Origin: Ruegeria lacuscaerulensis
GTDB taxonomy: Bacteria > Pseudomonadota > Alphaproteobacteria > Rhodobacterales > Rhodobacteraceae
DNA length: 64,000 nucleotides
Direction: 5' to 3'
Assembly: GCF_013031245.1 (NCBI RefSeq)
Contig: NZ_WPZL01000003.1
Coordinates: forward strand, 248,001-312,000
A program made the position numbers and the translations under genes. Under the pieces are notes generated by a model. The model was not told where the DNA came from, ran no database searches, and saw only the letters and a list, made by a program, of their open reading frames with translations. The number at the start of each line of letters is the position of its first letter. Position 1 is the stretch's first letter. Of the stretch, positions 48,250-59,696 are shown piece by piece.

Positions 48250-49049
48250 TGCGGCTGGTTGCAGCACTCTTTTTTCTTTTCGTCTGGGCTTTGCCCTTAC
48301 GGGCAGAAGACAAGGTTGAACGCCTGATACTGGCCATGCAGCTGGATCAGGTCATAGATATCCTGCGAGACGAAGGCACCACACTGGGGCAGGACCTCCA
48401 GGGCTCCTTCCTGAACAACTCTGGCGGGCCTTTGTTCGACGCTCAGGTTGAGCGAATTTATGACGCCGAAATGATGCGAAGCCAGTTCGTCGAAACGTTT
48501 CGCCAGAATCTGACCGACAGCCAGTTGGACCGCGCGATTGTGTTCTTTGAAAGCGACTTGGGGCAAACCATCGTAACGCTTGAAAACTCTGCCCGTGTTG
48601 CTATTGCCGATGAAGCGATCGAAGAAATGGCGCGTGACACCTATAATTTCGGTGATCGCGATACTGAGTTGTTCCGGCTTGTTGACGAGTTCATTCAGGT
48701 CAATGACCTGATTGAACAGAATGTTCGCAATGCCATCAGTGCCGATTACAACTTTTTTCGCGGGTTGAGCGATAGCACCGGAACCTTTGACGTTGATCTG
48801 TTGGCCGAGCTTCTGTACGAAAAGGAAAGCATGACCAAGGAGACAGAGACCTGGATCTACTCTTTTCTTCTGCTAGCCTATCAACCCCTTAACGATGCCC
48901 AGATGCGCGAGAATATCGCGTTCTCACGCACGGAAACGGGCAGGGCAATCAATAGCGCCGTATTTGAAAGCTTTGACCTGATGTATGACGAGATCTATTT
49001 TCGGTTGGGTCTGGCGGTATCTCAGGTCCTGAAGGGATCGGATCTTTAG
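48249..49049 (+). CDS. DUF2059-like secreted protein B
   Basis: 266 aa paralogue of the preceding protein. It has a short signal peptide (MRLVAALFFLFVWALPLRAE, cut after RAE or LRA) and the matching core LTDSQLDRAIVFFESDLGQT. C-terminal helices include LLAYQPLNDAQMRENIAFSR. Start ATG overlaps the upstream stop by one base. Function unknown. Confidence 0.7.
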   Translation: MRLVAALFFLFVWALPLRAEDKVERLILAMQLDQVIDILRDEGTTLGQDLQGSFLNNSGGPLFDAQVERIYDAEMMRSQFVETFRQNLTDSQLDRAIVFFESDLGQTIVTLENSARVAIADEAIEEMARDTYNFGDRDTELFRLVDEFIQVNDLIEQNVRNAISADYNFFRGLSDSTGTFDVDLLAELLYEKESMTKETETWIYSFLLLAYQPLNDAQMRENIAFSRTETGRAINSAVFESFDLMYDEIYFRLGLAVSQVLKGSDL

Positions 49050-49266
49050 GTCTGCATTTCATGTTGACTTCCCCCGGTATTCTATGGATAAGCGCGCATC
49101 CCGGCCGGTTCTTCCGCGCCGGGTCTCGTTATTATTGACCCAATGGGCAAGCCCCGGGTCTTCACACAGCCCGAAAAGGGCGCGCTGTTCGAGGTGGCTT
49201 TCAAGCAATTGAGGCCAAAACACCCGAAAGGGGACCACAGAACGCGGGTTTGAAAAGGAAAGACGC

Positions 49267-49884
49267 ATGTTTGCGGTCCTCAAGACTGGCGGCAAGCAGT
49301 ACAAGGTTCAGGCGGGCGATGTGCTCCGTGTTGAAAAACTGGCTGCCGACGCAGGTGAAAAAGTTCAATTCAACGATGTTCTGATGCTGGGCGGTGACGC
49401 TCCGGTTGTTGGCGCACCGTTTGTCGAAGGCGCAGGCGTACAGGCCGAAGTGATCGAACAGATCAAAGGTGACAAGGTCATCAAGTTCGTCAAACGCCGT
49501 CGTAAGCACAGCTCGAAGCGTACCGTTGGCCACCGTCAGAAACTGACTCTGGTCAAGATCACCGACATCCTGTCGTCGGGCGCTGACAAGTCTGGCATCA
49601 AAGCTGCAACCGGTTCGGCTCCGGCTGGCGAAGTTGCTCCGGCGGCAAAAAAGCCTGCCAAGAAAGCTGAAGCCAAAGCAGAGGCACCTGCCGCTGCTGC
49701 TGCCGCCGATGATCTGACAGCGCTGACTGGTGTAGGCCCCGCCGCTGCCAAAAAGCTGAATGAGGCCGGTATCGAGAGCTTTGCCGCTCTGGCCGCCTTG
49801 TCGGACGAGCAGATTGCTGCTATCGAAACGGTCAAAGTGAAACCCGAATGGGTTGAGCAGGCCAAAGAGCTGGCCAAAGGCTAA
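49267..49884 (+). CDS. rplU: 50S ribosomal protein L21 with C-terminal extension
   Basis: 205 aa, twice the normal L21 length. Residues 1-103 are canonical L21 ([39 protein letters not shown]). Residues 104-147 form an Ala/Lys/Glu linker. Residues 148-205 form a helix-hairpin-helix-like domain with [19 protein letters not shown], of the kind that binds nucleic acid. The extension is in frame and high quality. rpmA follows after 11 nt, the conserved L21-L27 pair. Confidence 0.97.
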   Translation: MFAVLKTGGKQYKVQAGDVLRVEKLAADAGEKVQFNDVLMLGGDAPVVGAPFVEGAGVQAEVIEQIKGDKVIKFVKRRRKHSSKRTVGHRQKLTLVKITDILSSGADKSGIKAATGSAPAGEVAPAAKKPAKKAEAKAEAPAAAAAADDLTALTGVGPAAAKKLNEAGIESFAALAALSDEQIAAIETVKVKPEWVEQAKELAKG

Positions 49885-49895
49885 GGAGAGAGAGA

Positions 49896-50165
49896 ATGGC
49901 ACATAAGAAAGCTGGCGGTTCCTCCCGTAACGGTCGCGACTCAGCTGGTCGCCGCCTTGGCGTGAAACTGTACGGTGGCCAAGCAGCCATCGCAGGCAAC
50001 ATCATCGTGCGTCAGCGCGGCACCAAGTTCTGGCCGGGCGAAGGCGTAGGCATTGGCAAAGATCATACCATCTTTGCAACTGTCGATGGCGCCGTGAAGT
50101 TCCACAAGGGACTGAAAAACCGCACCTTTATTTCGGTCCTGCCAGTGGCGGAGGCCGCAGAGTAA
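49896..50165 (+). CDS. rpmA: 50S ribosomal protein L27
   Basis: 89 aa. The N-terminus [20 protein letters not shown] reaches the peptidyl transferase centre; [20 protein letters not shown] and HPGKNVG-like positions ([13 protein letters not shown]) complete the signature. It is second in the rplU-rpmA operon and ends before a strong hairpin. Confidence 0.98.
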   Translation: MAHKKAGGSSRNGRDSAGRRLGVKLYGGQAAIAGNIIVRQRGTKFWPGEGVGIGKDHTIFATVDGAVKFHKGLKNRTFISVLPVAEAAE

Positions 50166-50198
50166 GCCGAAACCCAGAAGGTTTAAGAAAAATTCATG

Positions 50199-50228
50199 GG
50201 GGACCGGCACAAAGTGCCGGTCCCCTTT
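50199..50228 (+). terminator. terminator of rplU-rpmA
   Basis: GGGGACCGGCAC (50199-50210), loop AAA, GTGCCGGTCCCC (50214-50225), then TTTCTCGTTTT. A perfect 12-bp stem. Confidence 0.85.
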
Positions 50229-50261
50229 CTCGTTTTAACGCAGTCTTGATCAAACCCACCG

Positions 50262-50870
50262 ATGGCAGTCGCAACCACCAGTTTCCTTATCTTTGCCGCC
50301 AGCCAGGTCGGCACGCCGGGACCAGCCAACATGGTTCTGCTGGGTACGGGTGCGCGATACGGTTTTCGGGCAGCACTGCCATTTGTGGCGGGCGTGATTT
50401 TGGGCAAGCAGTTGATCATCTGGCCTGTAGGCTTTGGCCTGTTGCAATTGGCGGATCAGGCGCCGATGGCCTTCACCATTCTGAAATACGCGTCAGCCGC
50501 CTATATCTGTTGGCTTGCGTGGAAAATTGCCAACCTTCGACTTTCTCTGCAGGACACGGCCAGTGAAGTTCCCGGGTTCTGGGCGGGGCTGATTGTGCAT
50601 CCGCTTAATCCCAAGGCGTGGGCGATGATCATTGCTGGCTTTACGGGCTTTGTTGCCACGGGGACATCCAGCTTTGACGCAACGCTCACGATCGCTCTCT
50701 GTTTGTTGATCTGTCAGGTGATATTGCATCCGATCTGGACATTTGCCGGAGATAGAATTGCCCACGTGGTTGAAGGACGGCCTGTTGAAAAATATCTGAT
50801 GTGGACGTTAGCGAGTCTCACCGTTGCGTCCGTACTTTTTGTGTTGTTCGGAGGAGGAACGCACTCATGA
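50262..50870 (+). CDS. LysE/RhtB family exporter
   Basis: 202 aa with about six helices. The family N-terminus ASQVGTPGPANMVLLGTGARYG and HPLNPKAWAMIIAGF are present. Such proteins export amino acids or related compounds across the inner membrane; the substrate is unknown. It overlaps the GNAT gene by 4 nt. Confidence 0.85.
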   Translation: MAVATTSFLIFAASQVGTPGPANMVLLGTGARYGFRAALPFVAGVILGKQLIIWPVGFGLLQLADQAPMAFTILKYASAAYICWLAWKIANLRLSLQDTASEVPGFWAGLIVHPLNPKAWAMIIAGFTGFVATGTSSFDATLTIALCLLICQVILHPIWTFAGDRIAHVVEGRPVEKYLMWTLASLTVASVLFVLFGGGTHS

Positions 50871-51403
50871 AACTTGAGGCAATAATAAATCAGCCGGTCA
50901 TTGAAACCGAGCGCTTCGATCTGCGCCCTTTGCGCCGTTCGGATCTGGGACTTATCGAACATTATGCGGGCGATGAGCGTGTTGCACGCATGACCACCAG
51001 CATCGCACATCCACTGGCACCGGGTTCCACCGAGGCCTTTATCACCCGTTCGATGGCGGATGATCGTGATGAGGACGTCTGGGTCATGGATGCCACCAAG
51101 GACGGTGGTCCCGAACTGATCGGCCTGATCTCGCTGAAGCGGCTGGACCGCAACCAGTCCGAGGTAGGATACTGGGTCGCGCCGCTTTATTGGAACACGG
51201 GCATAGCCTCGCTGGCGGTTGAGGCGCTGGTTCTGGCCAACCCGCTGGAAAACGCGACAATGTTTGCCAGCGTGTTTCAGGACAATCCGGCGTCGGCCCG
51301 GGTACTGACCCATTGCGGGTTTGAATACCTTGGTGATGCCGAAAGCTATTCGGTGGCGCGCGATGCAAACGTGCCCACCTGGACATACAGCAAAAAACTC
51401 TGA
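50867..51403 (+). CDS. GNAT family N-acetyltransferase (RimJ/RimL-like)
   Basis: 178 aa from the ATG at 50867, which has GGAGGAGG upstream and overlaps the exporter stop (ATGA). Family features are ERFDLRPLRRSDLGLIEHY, EVGYWVAPLYWNTGIASLAV (with an altered acetyl-CoA loop) and VFQDNPASARVLTHCGFEY. Targets range from ribosomal proteins to small amines. obgE begins 37 nt downstream. Confidence 0.86.
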   Translation: MKLEAIINQPVIETERFDLRPLRRSDLGLIEHYAGDERVARMTTSIAHPLAPGSTEAFITRSMADDRDEDVWVMDATKDGGPELIGLISLKRLDRNQSEVGYWVAPLYWNTGIASLAVEALVLANPLENATMFASVFQDNPASARVLTHCGFEYLGDAESYSVARDANVPTWTYSKKL

Positions 51404-51431
51404 CTTGTGGCCGATGGGGCCTTTGCAGTAG

Positions 51432-53569
<2,138 letters not shown>

Positions 53570-53614
53570 TGGCGCGATGGTAGAACAGAAAAGACTGACT
53601 GAAAGGCACATGAG

Positions 53615-54877
53615 ATGAAGGATTTCGACAGCATTCCCACACTGATGGCCGATCTTGGAAAACGCGCCAAGGCGGCCTCGGCTGATTTGGCCTTTGCCAC
53701 CGCCGAACGCAAGCACGCCGCTCTGATTGCGGCGGCGGATGCGGTCTGGGCCAATCGCGCGAAAATCATCGAAGCCAACCAGAAAGACCTGGAGTTTGGT
53801 CGCGAGAAAGGCCTGAGCCCAGCGATGATGGACCGTCTGATGCTGGATGAGACGCGCGTTCAGGGTATGGTTGATGGACTGCGCACAGTGGCCGATCAGG
53901 CCGATCCCGTAGGCGAAGTACTTACCGAATGGGATATGCCCTCGGGCCTTAACATCCAGCGTGTGCGTACGCCCTTGGGTGTGATCGGCGTGATCTATGA
54001 AAGCCGTCCGAATGTAACCGCGGATGCAGGCGCGCTGTGCCTGAAATCCGGCAATGCGGTGATCCTGCGGGGCGGATCCGAAAGCTTCCATTCCTCTGGC
54101 GCCATTCATGCCTGTCTGGTTGAAGGGCTTAGGGCTGCGAACCTGCCCGAAGATGCCATCCAGCTGGTGCCCACGCGGGATCGCGCGGCGGTTCAGGAAC
54201 TGCTGACCCTGACCGATTATGTGGACGTCATTGTTCCGCGCGGCGGCAAGGGTCTGGTTGGGCTGGTACAACGCGAAGCCCGCGTGCCGGTATTTGCCCA
54301 TCTCGAAGGCATCGTTCATGTCTATATCGACAAAGATGCCGACCCTCAAAAAACGCTGGATGTCGTGCTGAACGCCAAGACCCGCCGTACCGGGATTTGC
54401 GGGGCGGCGGAGTGCCTTCTGGTCCATCAGGATGTGGCTGACACGCTGGGTCGGGATGTCATCGCCGCTCTGCAAGCCGCAGGTGTTGAGGTTCATGCCG
54501 AAGGTTCGCTGGCAAATGATGGCACCGTCACTGCCACGCAAGACGACTGGGGCAAGGAGTTCCTCGACAGCGTCATCGCCGCCAAACCGGTTGCGGACAT
54601 CGACGCGGCCATTGCCCATATCCGCCAATATGGCTCAAACCACACCGACTGCATCATGACCGAGGATGCGGAAGCCGCCGACCGGTTCTTTGAACGGCTC
54701 GACAGTGCGATCCTGATGCACAATGCCTCGACTCAGTTTGCTGATGGTGGTGAGTTTGGCATGGGCGCTGAGATCGGTATCGCGACCGGCAAGATGCACG
54801 CGCGCGGCCCGGTGGGCGCAGCACAGCTGACCAGCTTCAAATACCTCGTGCGTGGAAACGGAACGACCCGATCCTAG
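53615..54877 (+). CDS. proA: gamma-glutamyl phosphate reductase ProA
   Basis: 420 aa NADPH-dependent aldehyde-dehydrogenase fold reducing glutamyl-5-phosphate to the semialdehyde. Conserved are [30 protein letters not shown], and the catalytic Cys in [13 protein letters not shown]. It is last in obgE-proB-proA and overlaps chpT, on the other strand, by 4 bp. Confidence 0.97.
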   Translation: MKDFDSIPTLMADLGKRAKAASADLAFATAERKHAALIAAADAVWANRAKIIEANQKDLEFGREKGLSPAMMDRLMLDETRVQGMVDGLRTVADQADPVGEVLTEWDMPSGLNIQRVRTPLGVIGVIYESRPNVTADAGALCLKSGNAVILRGGSESFHSSGAIHACLVEGLRAANLPEDAIQLVPTRDRAAVQELLTLTDYVDVIVPRGGKGLVGLVQREARVPVFAHLEGIVHVYIDKDADPQKTLDVVLNAKTRRTGICGAAECLLVHQDVADTLGRDVIAALQAAGVEVHAEGSLANDGTVTATQDDWGKEFLDSVIAAKPVADIDAAIAHIRQYGSNHTDCIMTEDAEAADRFFERLDSAILMHNASTQFADGGEFGMGAEIGIATGKMHARGPVGAAQLTSFKYLVRGNGTTRS

Positions 54878-55470
54878 AACCGGATCGCTACGCGGGTTGA
54901 GGTGGTTTCCACAGCGACCCGCCGTCCCATCGACGCGGCCGTGTCGGGCAGCAATGCAAACTGAACCTGCGCAGGCTTCACGGCGTTGGCGAACCGGCCC
55001 GTCGGCAGGTTTTTCCACAGATCGTTGTCCAAATTCAGCTTGTCAGCTGTGCCTTTGACCATCCAGCTGTCACCGAGATTCTCGATGGTTACCTCGCCAC
55101 CAAACGGCATCGCGCCTTCGCAACACATCATCGCCAGAAAAGCCAGCTTTACCTGATTACGCGGCACCGCTTCGGTCAGATGCCAATTGATGCGCACACG
55201 GCCAGCGCGCTCGACATCCTTCAGCAATTCCGCCACTTCAGCCCGCCCGAGTGGCTGATCACTGGCCGAGCCGAAGGCAACACGGAAGAACCGGATTCTG
55301 GCACCGGCACTGCCGACACTGCCCGAGATTAAGTCCATCTCAGGTCCCTGAACCGAGCCAACCATTTCGAGCAGTTCCAGACCATTGGTGATCGCGCCGA
55401 TCGGGCTGATCAGATCGTGACAGATCCGCGAGCCGATCAGCTCGGCCAGGTTGACGTTTGTGTTGCTCAT
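54874..55470 (-). CDS. chpT: histidine phosphotransferase ChpT
   Basis: 198 aa. It relays phosphate from CckA to CtrA and CpdR. The DHp-like helix carries His18 in [17 protein letters not shown]; the pseudo-CA domain follows without an intact ATP site, as in known ChpT. GGAGG stands before its ATG. It is divergent from the DUF3553 gene. CtrA, its partner, is at 11232-11948. Confidence 0.92.
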   Translation of the reverse strand: MSNTNVNLAELIGSRICHDLISPIGAITNGLELLEMVGSVQGPEMDLISGSVGSAGARIRFFRVAFGSASDQPLGRAEVAELLKDVERAGRVRINWHLTEAVPRNQVKLAFLAMMCCEGAMPFGGEVTIENLGDSWMVKGTADKLNLDNDLWKNLPTGRFANAVKPAQVQFALLPDTAASMGRRVAVETTSTRVAIRF

Positions 55471-55511
55471 GCGTACCTCCTGCTGATCTGCCGTCGGACC
55501 GGAGCCCCTGA

Positions 55512-55694
55512 ATGACAGACCTCAATGCTATTCTTGCACCGGGCATGTATGTCCGCCACCCCGATTTCCCGGAATGGGGCGTTGGACAGGTTCAGTCCAA
55601 CATCGGGGGCAAGATCACCGTCAACTTTCGCGAGCAGGGGAAAGTGGTGATTGACGGAACACGCATCGCCCTGGTGCCGGTCTTTGATCCGTGA
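55512..55694 (+). CDS. DUF3553 domain protein, 60 aa
   Basis: Small protein with the DUF3553 pattern PGMYVRHPDFPEWGVGQVQS then GGKITVNFREQGKVVI. The SH3-like beta pattern (V-hP-x-W-G-G-Q) resembles domains tied to nucleic-acid proteins such as CarD- or UvrD-type tails. GGAG lies upstream of the ATG. Role unknown. Confidence 0.82.
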   Translation: MTDLNAILAPGMYVRHPDFPEWGVGQVQSNIGGKITVNFREQGKVVIDGTRIALVPVFDP

Positions 55695-55792
55695 AACTGG
55701 TTTAGGAAAGGTTAACGTCGCCGCACATCTGCCCTTGTTGCCATCCCCCCGGGAACTGCGGTATCAGCGCGCAAACAAGAACGGAACCACCG

Positions 55793-56548
55793 ATGCCGGA
55801 TGCAGGCCCTTCCTTTACCGTCAAACTTGCCGAGACCGAAGCGGAACTGCGTGCCGCCCAACGGCTGCGGTATGACGTGTTCGTCCGCGAGCTGGGCGGT
55901 GGCGGAGAGATGGTCGATCACGAGGCCGGGCTGGAACTGGACAAGTTCGACAAATACTTTGACCATATGCTGGCGATTGATGACCTGACAGGTGAAGTTG
56001 TTGGTGTTTACAGGCTGTTACCGGGCGAACGTGCAGCGGAACTGGGCCAGTTTTATTCTGAAGATGAGTACGATCTGACCGTGCTCAAGCAAAGCGGTCG
56101 CAAGCTGCTGGAACTTGGCCGTTCTTGCCTGCATCCCGACTACCGGGGCGGGACCGCCATGTATCACCTGTGGAATGGTTTGGCAGCTTACGTCACCGAG
56201 CGCGAGATCGAAGTGCTGTTCGGAGTGGCCAGTTTCCACGGCACGGATGTACGGGCACTGGCGCAACCTCTGTCGATGCTGCACCACAACCACCTTGCGC
56301 CACCGGACCTGCGGGTGCGCGCCCAGCCGAAGGTGTTTGAATCGATGGATCTGGTCGCACCTGAAATGTTAGATCGCCGCGCAGCGATGGTGCAGGTGCC
56401 CGCGCTGATCAAAGCGTATCTGCGGCTTGGGGGGTTCGTGGGCGAAGGTGCGTTTATCGACCACGCCTTCAATACTACCGATGTGTGCCTGATCCTTGAC
56501 ACAGCCCGCATGAACGACCGCCAGCGGCGCATCTATGGCGGAGCCTGA
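55793..56548 (+). CDS. olsB: L-ornithine N-alpha-acyltransferase OlsB
   Basis: 251 aa GNAT-like enzyme that attaches a 3-hydroxyacyl chain from ACP to ornithine, forming lyso-ornithine lipid. Characteristic are AAQRLRYDVFVRELGG, HMLAIDDLTGEVVGVYRLL, ELGRSCLHPDYRGG and GVASFHGTDV. It overlaps olsA by 14 nt, so the two lipid enzymes are translated together. Confidence 0.92.
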   Translation: MPDAGPSFTVKLAETEAELRAAQRLRYDVFVRELGGGGEMVDHEAGLELDKFDKYFDHMLAIDDLTGEVVGVYRLLPGERAAELGQFYSEDEYDLTVLKQSGRKLLELGRSCLHPDYRGGTAMYHLWNGLAAYVTEREIEVLFGVASFHGTDVRALAQPLSMLHHNHLAPPDLRVRAQPKVFESMDLVAPEMLDRRAAMVQVPALIKAYLRLGGFVGEGAFIDHAFNTTDVCLILDTARMNDRQRRIYGGA

Positions 56549-57389
56549 ACTGGTGAGCGATTCCTCCTGGCACAGTGAAGATGCACCCGACCCGATTGAA
56601 TTGGGTTTTCTCGGCTGGGTCCTCGTCCTTTTGCGCGGCCTCCCGTTGGCCGTTCTGGTTTTTGGCGGTCTGATCATCCTTCTGACAGTGCGATTGATCG
56701 AACGGCCGCTATTTGGCGTGCGTCGGCCGATCACACCATTCATCAGCCAGTTTGTTTGCCGGAATGCCTTTCGCATTCTGGGCATCGGGTTTCGCACTTC
56801 CGGAGAATTGATGAAACAGCACGGGGCTGTGGTGGCGAACCATTCCTCCTGGCTGGATATTTTCGCGTTGAACGCCCGTAAAAGGGTTTATTTCGTTTCG
56901 AAGGCCGAAGTGGCAAAATGGCCCGCCATAGGTTGGCTGGCCCGCTCAACCGGCACCGTGTTCATCGAGAGGGATCGAAAGAAAGCCCGCGAACAGACGA
57001 AGCTGTTCGAAGAGCGCCTCTCAGCCGGGCATAAATTGCTGTTTTTTCCGGAAGGGACTTCGACGGATAACCTGCGCGTTTTGCCATTTAAAACAACGCT
57101 TTTCGCCGCGTTTTTCACCGAAGAACTGCGCGACTTTATGTATGTGCAACCTGTATCGGTCATTTTCCACGCGCCAAAAGGGCAACCCGACAGATTCTAT
57201 GGCTGGTGGGGCGATATGGAGTTTGGCCCGCATTTGCTGAAAACGCTTGGTGCGCGCGGGCAAGGTTCGGTCGAATTGATTTATCACGCGCCGTCCAAGG
57301 TCAGCGACTTCGCCGACCGCAAGGAACTGGCCCTTCACTGCGAGCAGGCTGTGCGCCACGCGCATTCGCTCGCGCGGCTTGAAAAATAA
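56535..57389 (+). CDS. olsA: lyso-ornithine lipid O-acyltransferase OlsA (PlsC family)
   Basis: 284 aa. Adds the second acyl chain to lyso-ornithine lipid, giving the phosphorus-free membrane lipid common in marine bacteria. The PlsC catalytic box VVANHSSWLDIFAL (HX4D) and FFPEGTSTD are intact, with an N-terminal membrane segment (about 30-55). Pairing with olsB separates it from a general PlsC. Confidence 0.92.
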   Translation: MAEPELVSDSSWHSEDAPDPIELGFLGWVLVLLRGLPLAVLVFGGLIILLTVRLIERPLFGVRRPITPFISQFVCRNAFRILGIGFRTSGELMKQHGAVVANHSSWLDIFALNARKRVYFVSKAEVAKWPAIGWLARSTGTVFIERDRKKAREQTKLFEERLSAGHKLLFFPEGTSTDNLRVLPFKTTLFAAFFTEELRDFMYVQPVSVIFHAPKGQPDRFYGWWGDMEFGPHLLKTLGARGQGSVELIYHAPSKVSDFADRKELALHCEQAVRHAHSLARLEK

Positions 57390-57440
57390 GGTCGAAAGAC
57401 CCTTGCGCCGCATTCAAACCTGCCGTATACGCGCGCCATT

Positions 57441-57468
57441 CAAACCCGCAGGCGGGGTTTGGCCTTTT
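57441..57468 (+). terminator. terminator/attenuator-like hairpin before rpsB
   Basis: CAAACCC (57441-57447), a 7-nt loop, GGGTTTG (57455-57461), then GCCTTTTT. It may end olsA transcription or attenuate rpsB. Confidence 0.6.
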
Positions 57469-57555
57469 TGAGGGAGACATCCTCATCAAGACCGCCGGTT
57501 GGAGCATCCGCTTCTTTCACCCCCGCCCAGGCGTAAACCGGAAAAGGAAAATAGC

Positions 57556-58359
57556 ATGGCTCTTCCCGAGTTCACCATGCGTCAGCTGCTGGAAGCTGGC
57601 GTTCACTTTGGTCACCAGACACAGCGTTGGAATCCCCGCATGGGCCCGTTCATCTACGGCTCGCGCAATGGCATCCACATCATGGACCTGACCCAGACCG
57701 TTCCGATGCTGGATCAGGCTCTGCAGGCCGTTCGTGACACGGTTGCAAAAGGTGGCCGCGTTCTGTTCGTTGGTACCAAGCGTCAGGCTGCTCAGCCGAT
57801 CGCAGACGCCGCTGAAAAGTCGGCGCAGTACTACATGAACCACCGCTGGCTGGGCGGCACCCTGACCAACTGGAAAACCGTTTCCCAGTCGATCAACCGT
57901 CTGAACCAGATCGACGAAGCGATGGAATCTGGCGCTGAAGGCCTGACCAAGAAAGAGCGTCTGGGCATGGAGCGTGACCAGGCCAAGCTGCAGGCTTCGC
58001 TGGGTGGTATCCGCGAGATGGGCGGCGTTCCTGACCTGCTGTTCGTTATCGACGTCAAGAAAGAAGCACTGGCTATCGCCGAGGCCAACAAACTGGGCAT
58101 CCCGGTTGTGGCCGTTGTCGATACCAACTGCTCGCCTGACGGCGTAGACTACATCATCCCCGGCAACGACGACGCAGCCCGTGCAATCGCACTGTACTGC
58201 GATCTGGCCGCACGTGCCGCTCTGGACGGCATGACCGCTCAGATGGGTGCAGCAGGCGTTGACCTGGGCGCGTTCGAAGAAGCACCGGTTGAAGAAGCTG
58301 TTGCGGAAGAAGCGCCCGCTGCAGAAGAAGCAGCGCCGGAAGTCAAAGCCGAAGCGTAA
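57556..58359 (+). CDS. rpsB: 30S ribosomal protein S2
   Basis: 267 aa from the ATG at 57556 with AAAAGGAAAA upstream; an earlier frame adds 19 unlikely residues. Typical are [41 protein letters not shown] and [25 protein letters not shown] (read as two runs). The C-terminus is a Glu/Ala-rich acidic tail of about 35 residues common in this order. It precedes tsf. Confidence 0.98.
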   Translation: MALPEFTMRQLLEAGVHFGHQTQRWNPRMGPFIYGSRNGIHIMDLTQTVPMLDQALQAVRDTVAKGGRVLFVGTKRQAAQPIADAAEKSAQYYMNHRWLGGTLTNWKTVSQSINRLNQIDEAMESGAEGLTKKERLGMERDQAKLQASLGGIREMGGVPDLLFVIDVKKEALAIAEANKLGIPVVAVVDTNCSPDGVDYIIPGNDDAARAIALYCDLAARAALDGMTAQMGAAGVDLGAFEEAPVEEAVAEEAPAAEEAAPEVKAEA

Positions 58360-58384
58360 GCTGCCCGTTACCTAAATGACATAT

Positions 58385-58405
58385 GGGGCAGGGTAGACCT
58401 GCCCC
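58385..58405 (+). promoter_or_regulatory. intercistronic hairpin between rpsB and tsf
   Basis: GGGGCAGG (58385-58392), loop GTAGA, CCTGCCCC (58398-58405): a perfect 8-bp stem followed by AATTCCGTTT. It could cause partial termination between the two genes or protect the mRNA. Confidence 0.55.
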
Positions 58406-58435
58406 AATTCCGTTTGAATTGAGGAGAGCCAAAAG

Positions 58436-59311
58436 ATGGCAATCACAGCAGCAATGGTTAAAGAACTGCGCGACTCGACCGGCGCAGGCATGATGGACGC
58501 AAAAAAAGCGCTGACCGAAACCGGCGGCAACATGGACGAAGCCGTTGACTGGCTGCGCACCAAAGGTCTGGCCAAAGCGGCCAAGAAATCCGGCCGTACC
58601 GCAGCAGAAGGTCTGGTTGCAGTCCACGTTGCCGGTGGCAACGGTGTAGCTGTCGAAGTGAACTCGGAAACTGACTTTGTCGCGAAAAACGCTGAGTTCC
58701 AGGAAATGGTTGGCAAGATCGCATATGCCGCAGAGGGCGTCGATAACGTCGAAGCTCTGCTGGCCGCTGACCTGGGCGGCAAGTCAGTTGCTGACACCCT
58801 GACCGACAAGATCGCCACCATCGGTGAAAACATGTCGGTTCGCCGCATGTCCAAGCTGTCAGGCGATACCGTTGTGTCTTATGTCCACAATGCAGCCACC
58901 AACGGCATGGGTAAGATCGGCGTTCTGGTTGCTTTGTCGGGCGGTGACGAAGCCATCGGCAAACAGGTTGCGATGCACATCGCCGCCGTGAACCCGGCGG
59001 CCCTGTCCGAAGCGGACATGGACCCGGCGATTGTCGAGAAGGAAAAGCAGGTTCAGATGGACATCGCCCGCGAATCCGGCAAGCCGGAGCAGGTGATCGA
59101 AAAGATGATCGAAGGCCGCATGAAGAAATTCGTTGCGGAAGCGACTCTGCTGAACCAGCAGTTCGTCGTGAACCCTGACCTGACCATTGAAGCTGCGGCC
59201 AAAGAAGCTGGTGCGACTATCACTGGTTTCATCCGTCTGGAAGTTGGCGAAGGCATCGTTGTCGAAAAAGAAGATTTCGCAGCCGAAGTTGCCAAGGCCG
59301 CTCAAGGCTAA
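58436..59311 (+). CDS. tsf: translation elongation factor Ts
   Basis: 291 aa nucleotide-exchange factor for EF-Tu. The N-terminal UBA-like domain [20 protein letters not shown] and the core [22 protein letters not shown] (read in two runs) are diagnostic. AGGAGAG precedes the ATG. It ends at a strong terminator. Confidence 0.98.
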   Translation: MAITAAMVKELRDSTGAGMMDAKKALTETGGNMDEAVDWLRTKGLAKAAKKSGRTAAEGLVAVHVAGGNGVAVEVNSETDFVAKNAEFQEMVGKIAYAAEGVDNVEALLAADLGGKSVADTLTDKIATIGENMSVRRMSKLSGDTVVSYVHNAATNGMGKIGVLVALSGGDEAIGKQVAMHIAAVNPAALSEADMDPAIVEKEKQVQMDIARESGKPEQVIEKMIEGRMKKFVAEATLLNQQFVVNPDLTIEAAAKEAGATITGFIRLEVGEGIVVEKEDFAAEVAKAAQG

Positions 59312-59352
59312 ACAAGATAAGTTCCGGCCCAATAGGGGCCTGACATCCTGCA

Positions 59353-59390
59353 AAGACCGGTTTCGCGACGCGAAGCCGGTCTTTTTTTTG
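59353..59390 (+). terminator. terminator of rpsB-tsf
   Basis: AAGACCGG (59353-59360) pairs with CCGGTCTT (59376-59383), the inner TTTCGC/GCGAAG extends the stem, and a run of eight T follows. Confidence 0.9.
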
Positions 59391-59696
59391 TTCAGACACA
59401 AAAAAGAGCGCCAGAGCGCCCGTCGACAAACTGATAAAAATTGAATTGAGGGGCCCCGCATGATGGGGATGGTCGAGGCCCCCCAAAATTTCCGACAAAG
59501 GTACGTGGACGAATAGACGCCCCTGTGTCAGAGCGACCGGAGAGCTTTGGTATTACAAAGGTCCGACCAAATGTTCCCTGGCTAAAGCCACCACTCACGG
59601 AACAATATCACTTTGCAACTAAGGTCCCAGATTCGGAAAGTCATGTTTTCCTTACCTAGCGTAAATTGACGCATTTTAGCGTCAGTCATTCAGGCG
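59391..59696. other. convergent intergenic region with several inverted repeats
   Basis: About 300 bp between tsf and the LuxR gene. It holds GGGGCC / GGCCCC near 59450-59485, CTTTG-GTATTA-CAAAG, TGGCT-AA-AGCCA and TGACGC (59667-59672) / GCGTCA (59679-59684). The last could end the minus-strand LuxR transcript. I support no gene here. Confidence 0.45.

Noticed and set aside
59392..59598. 68-aa minus-strand open frame in the tsf-LuxR gap
   Set aside because: It crosses the tsf-side terminator tail and the repeats, with low-complexity sequence and no ribosome site.
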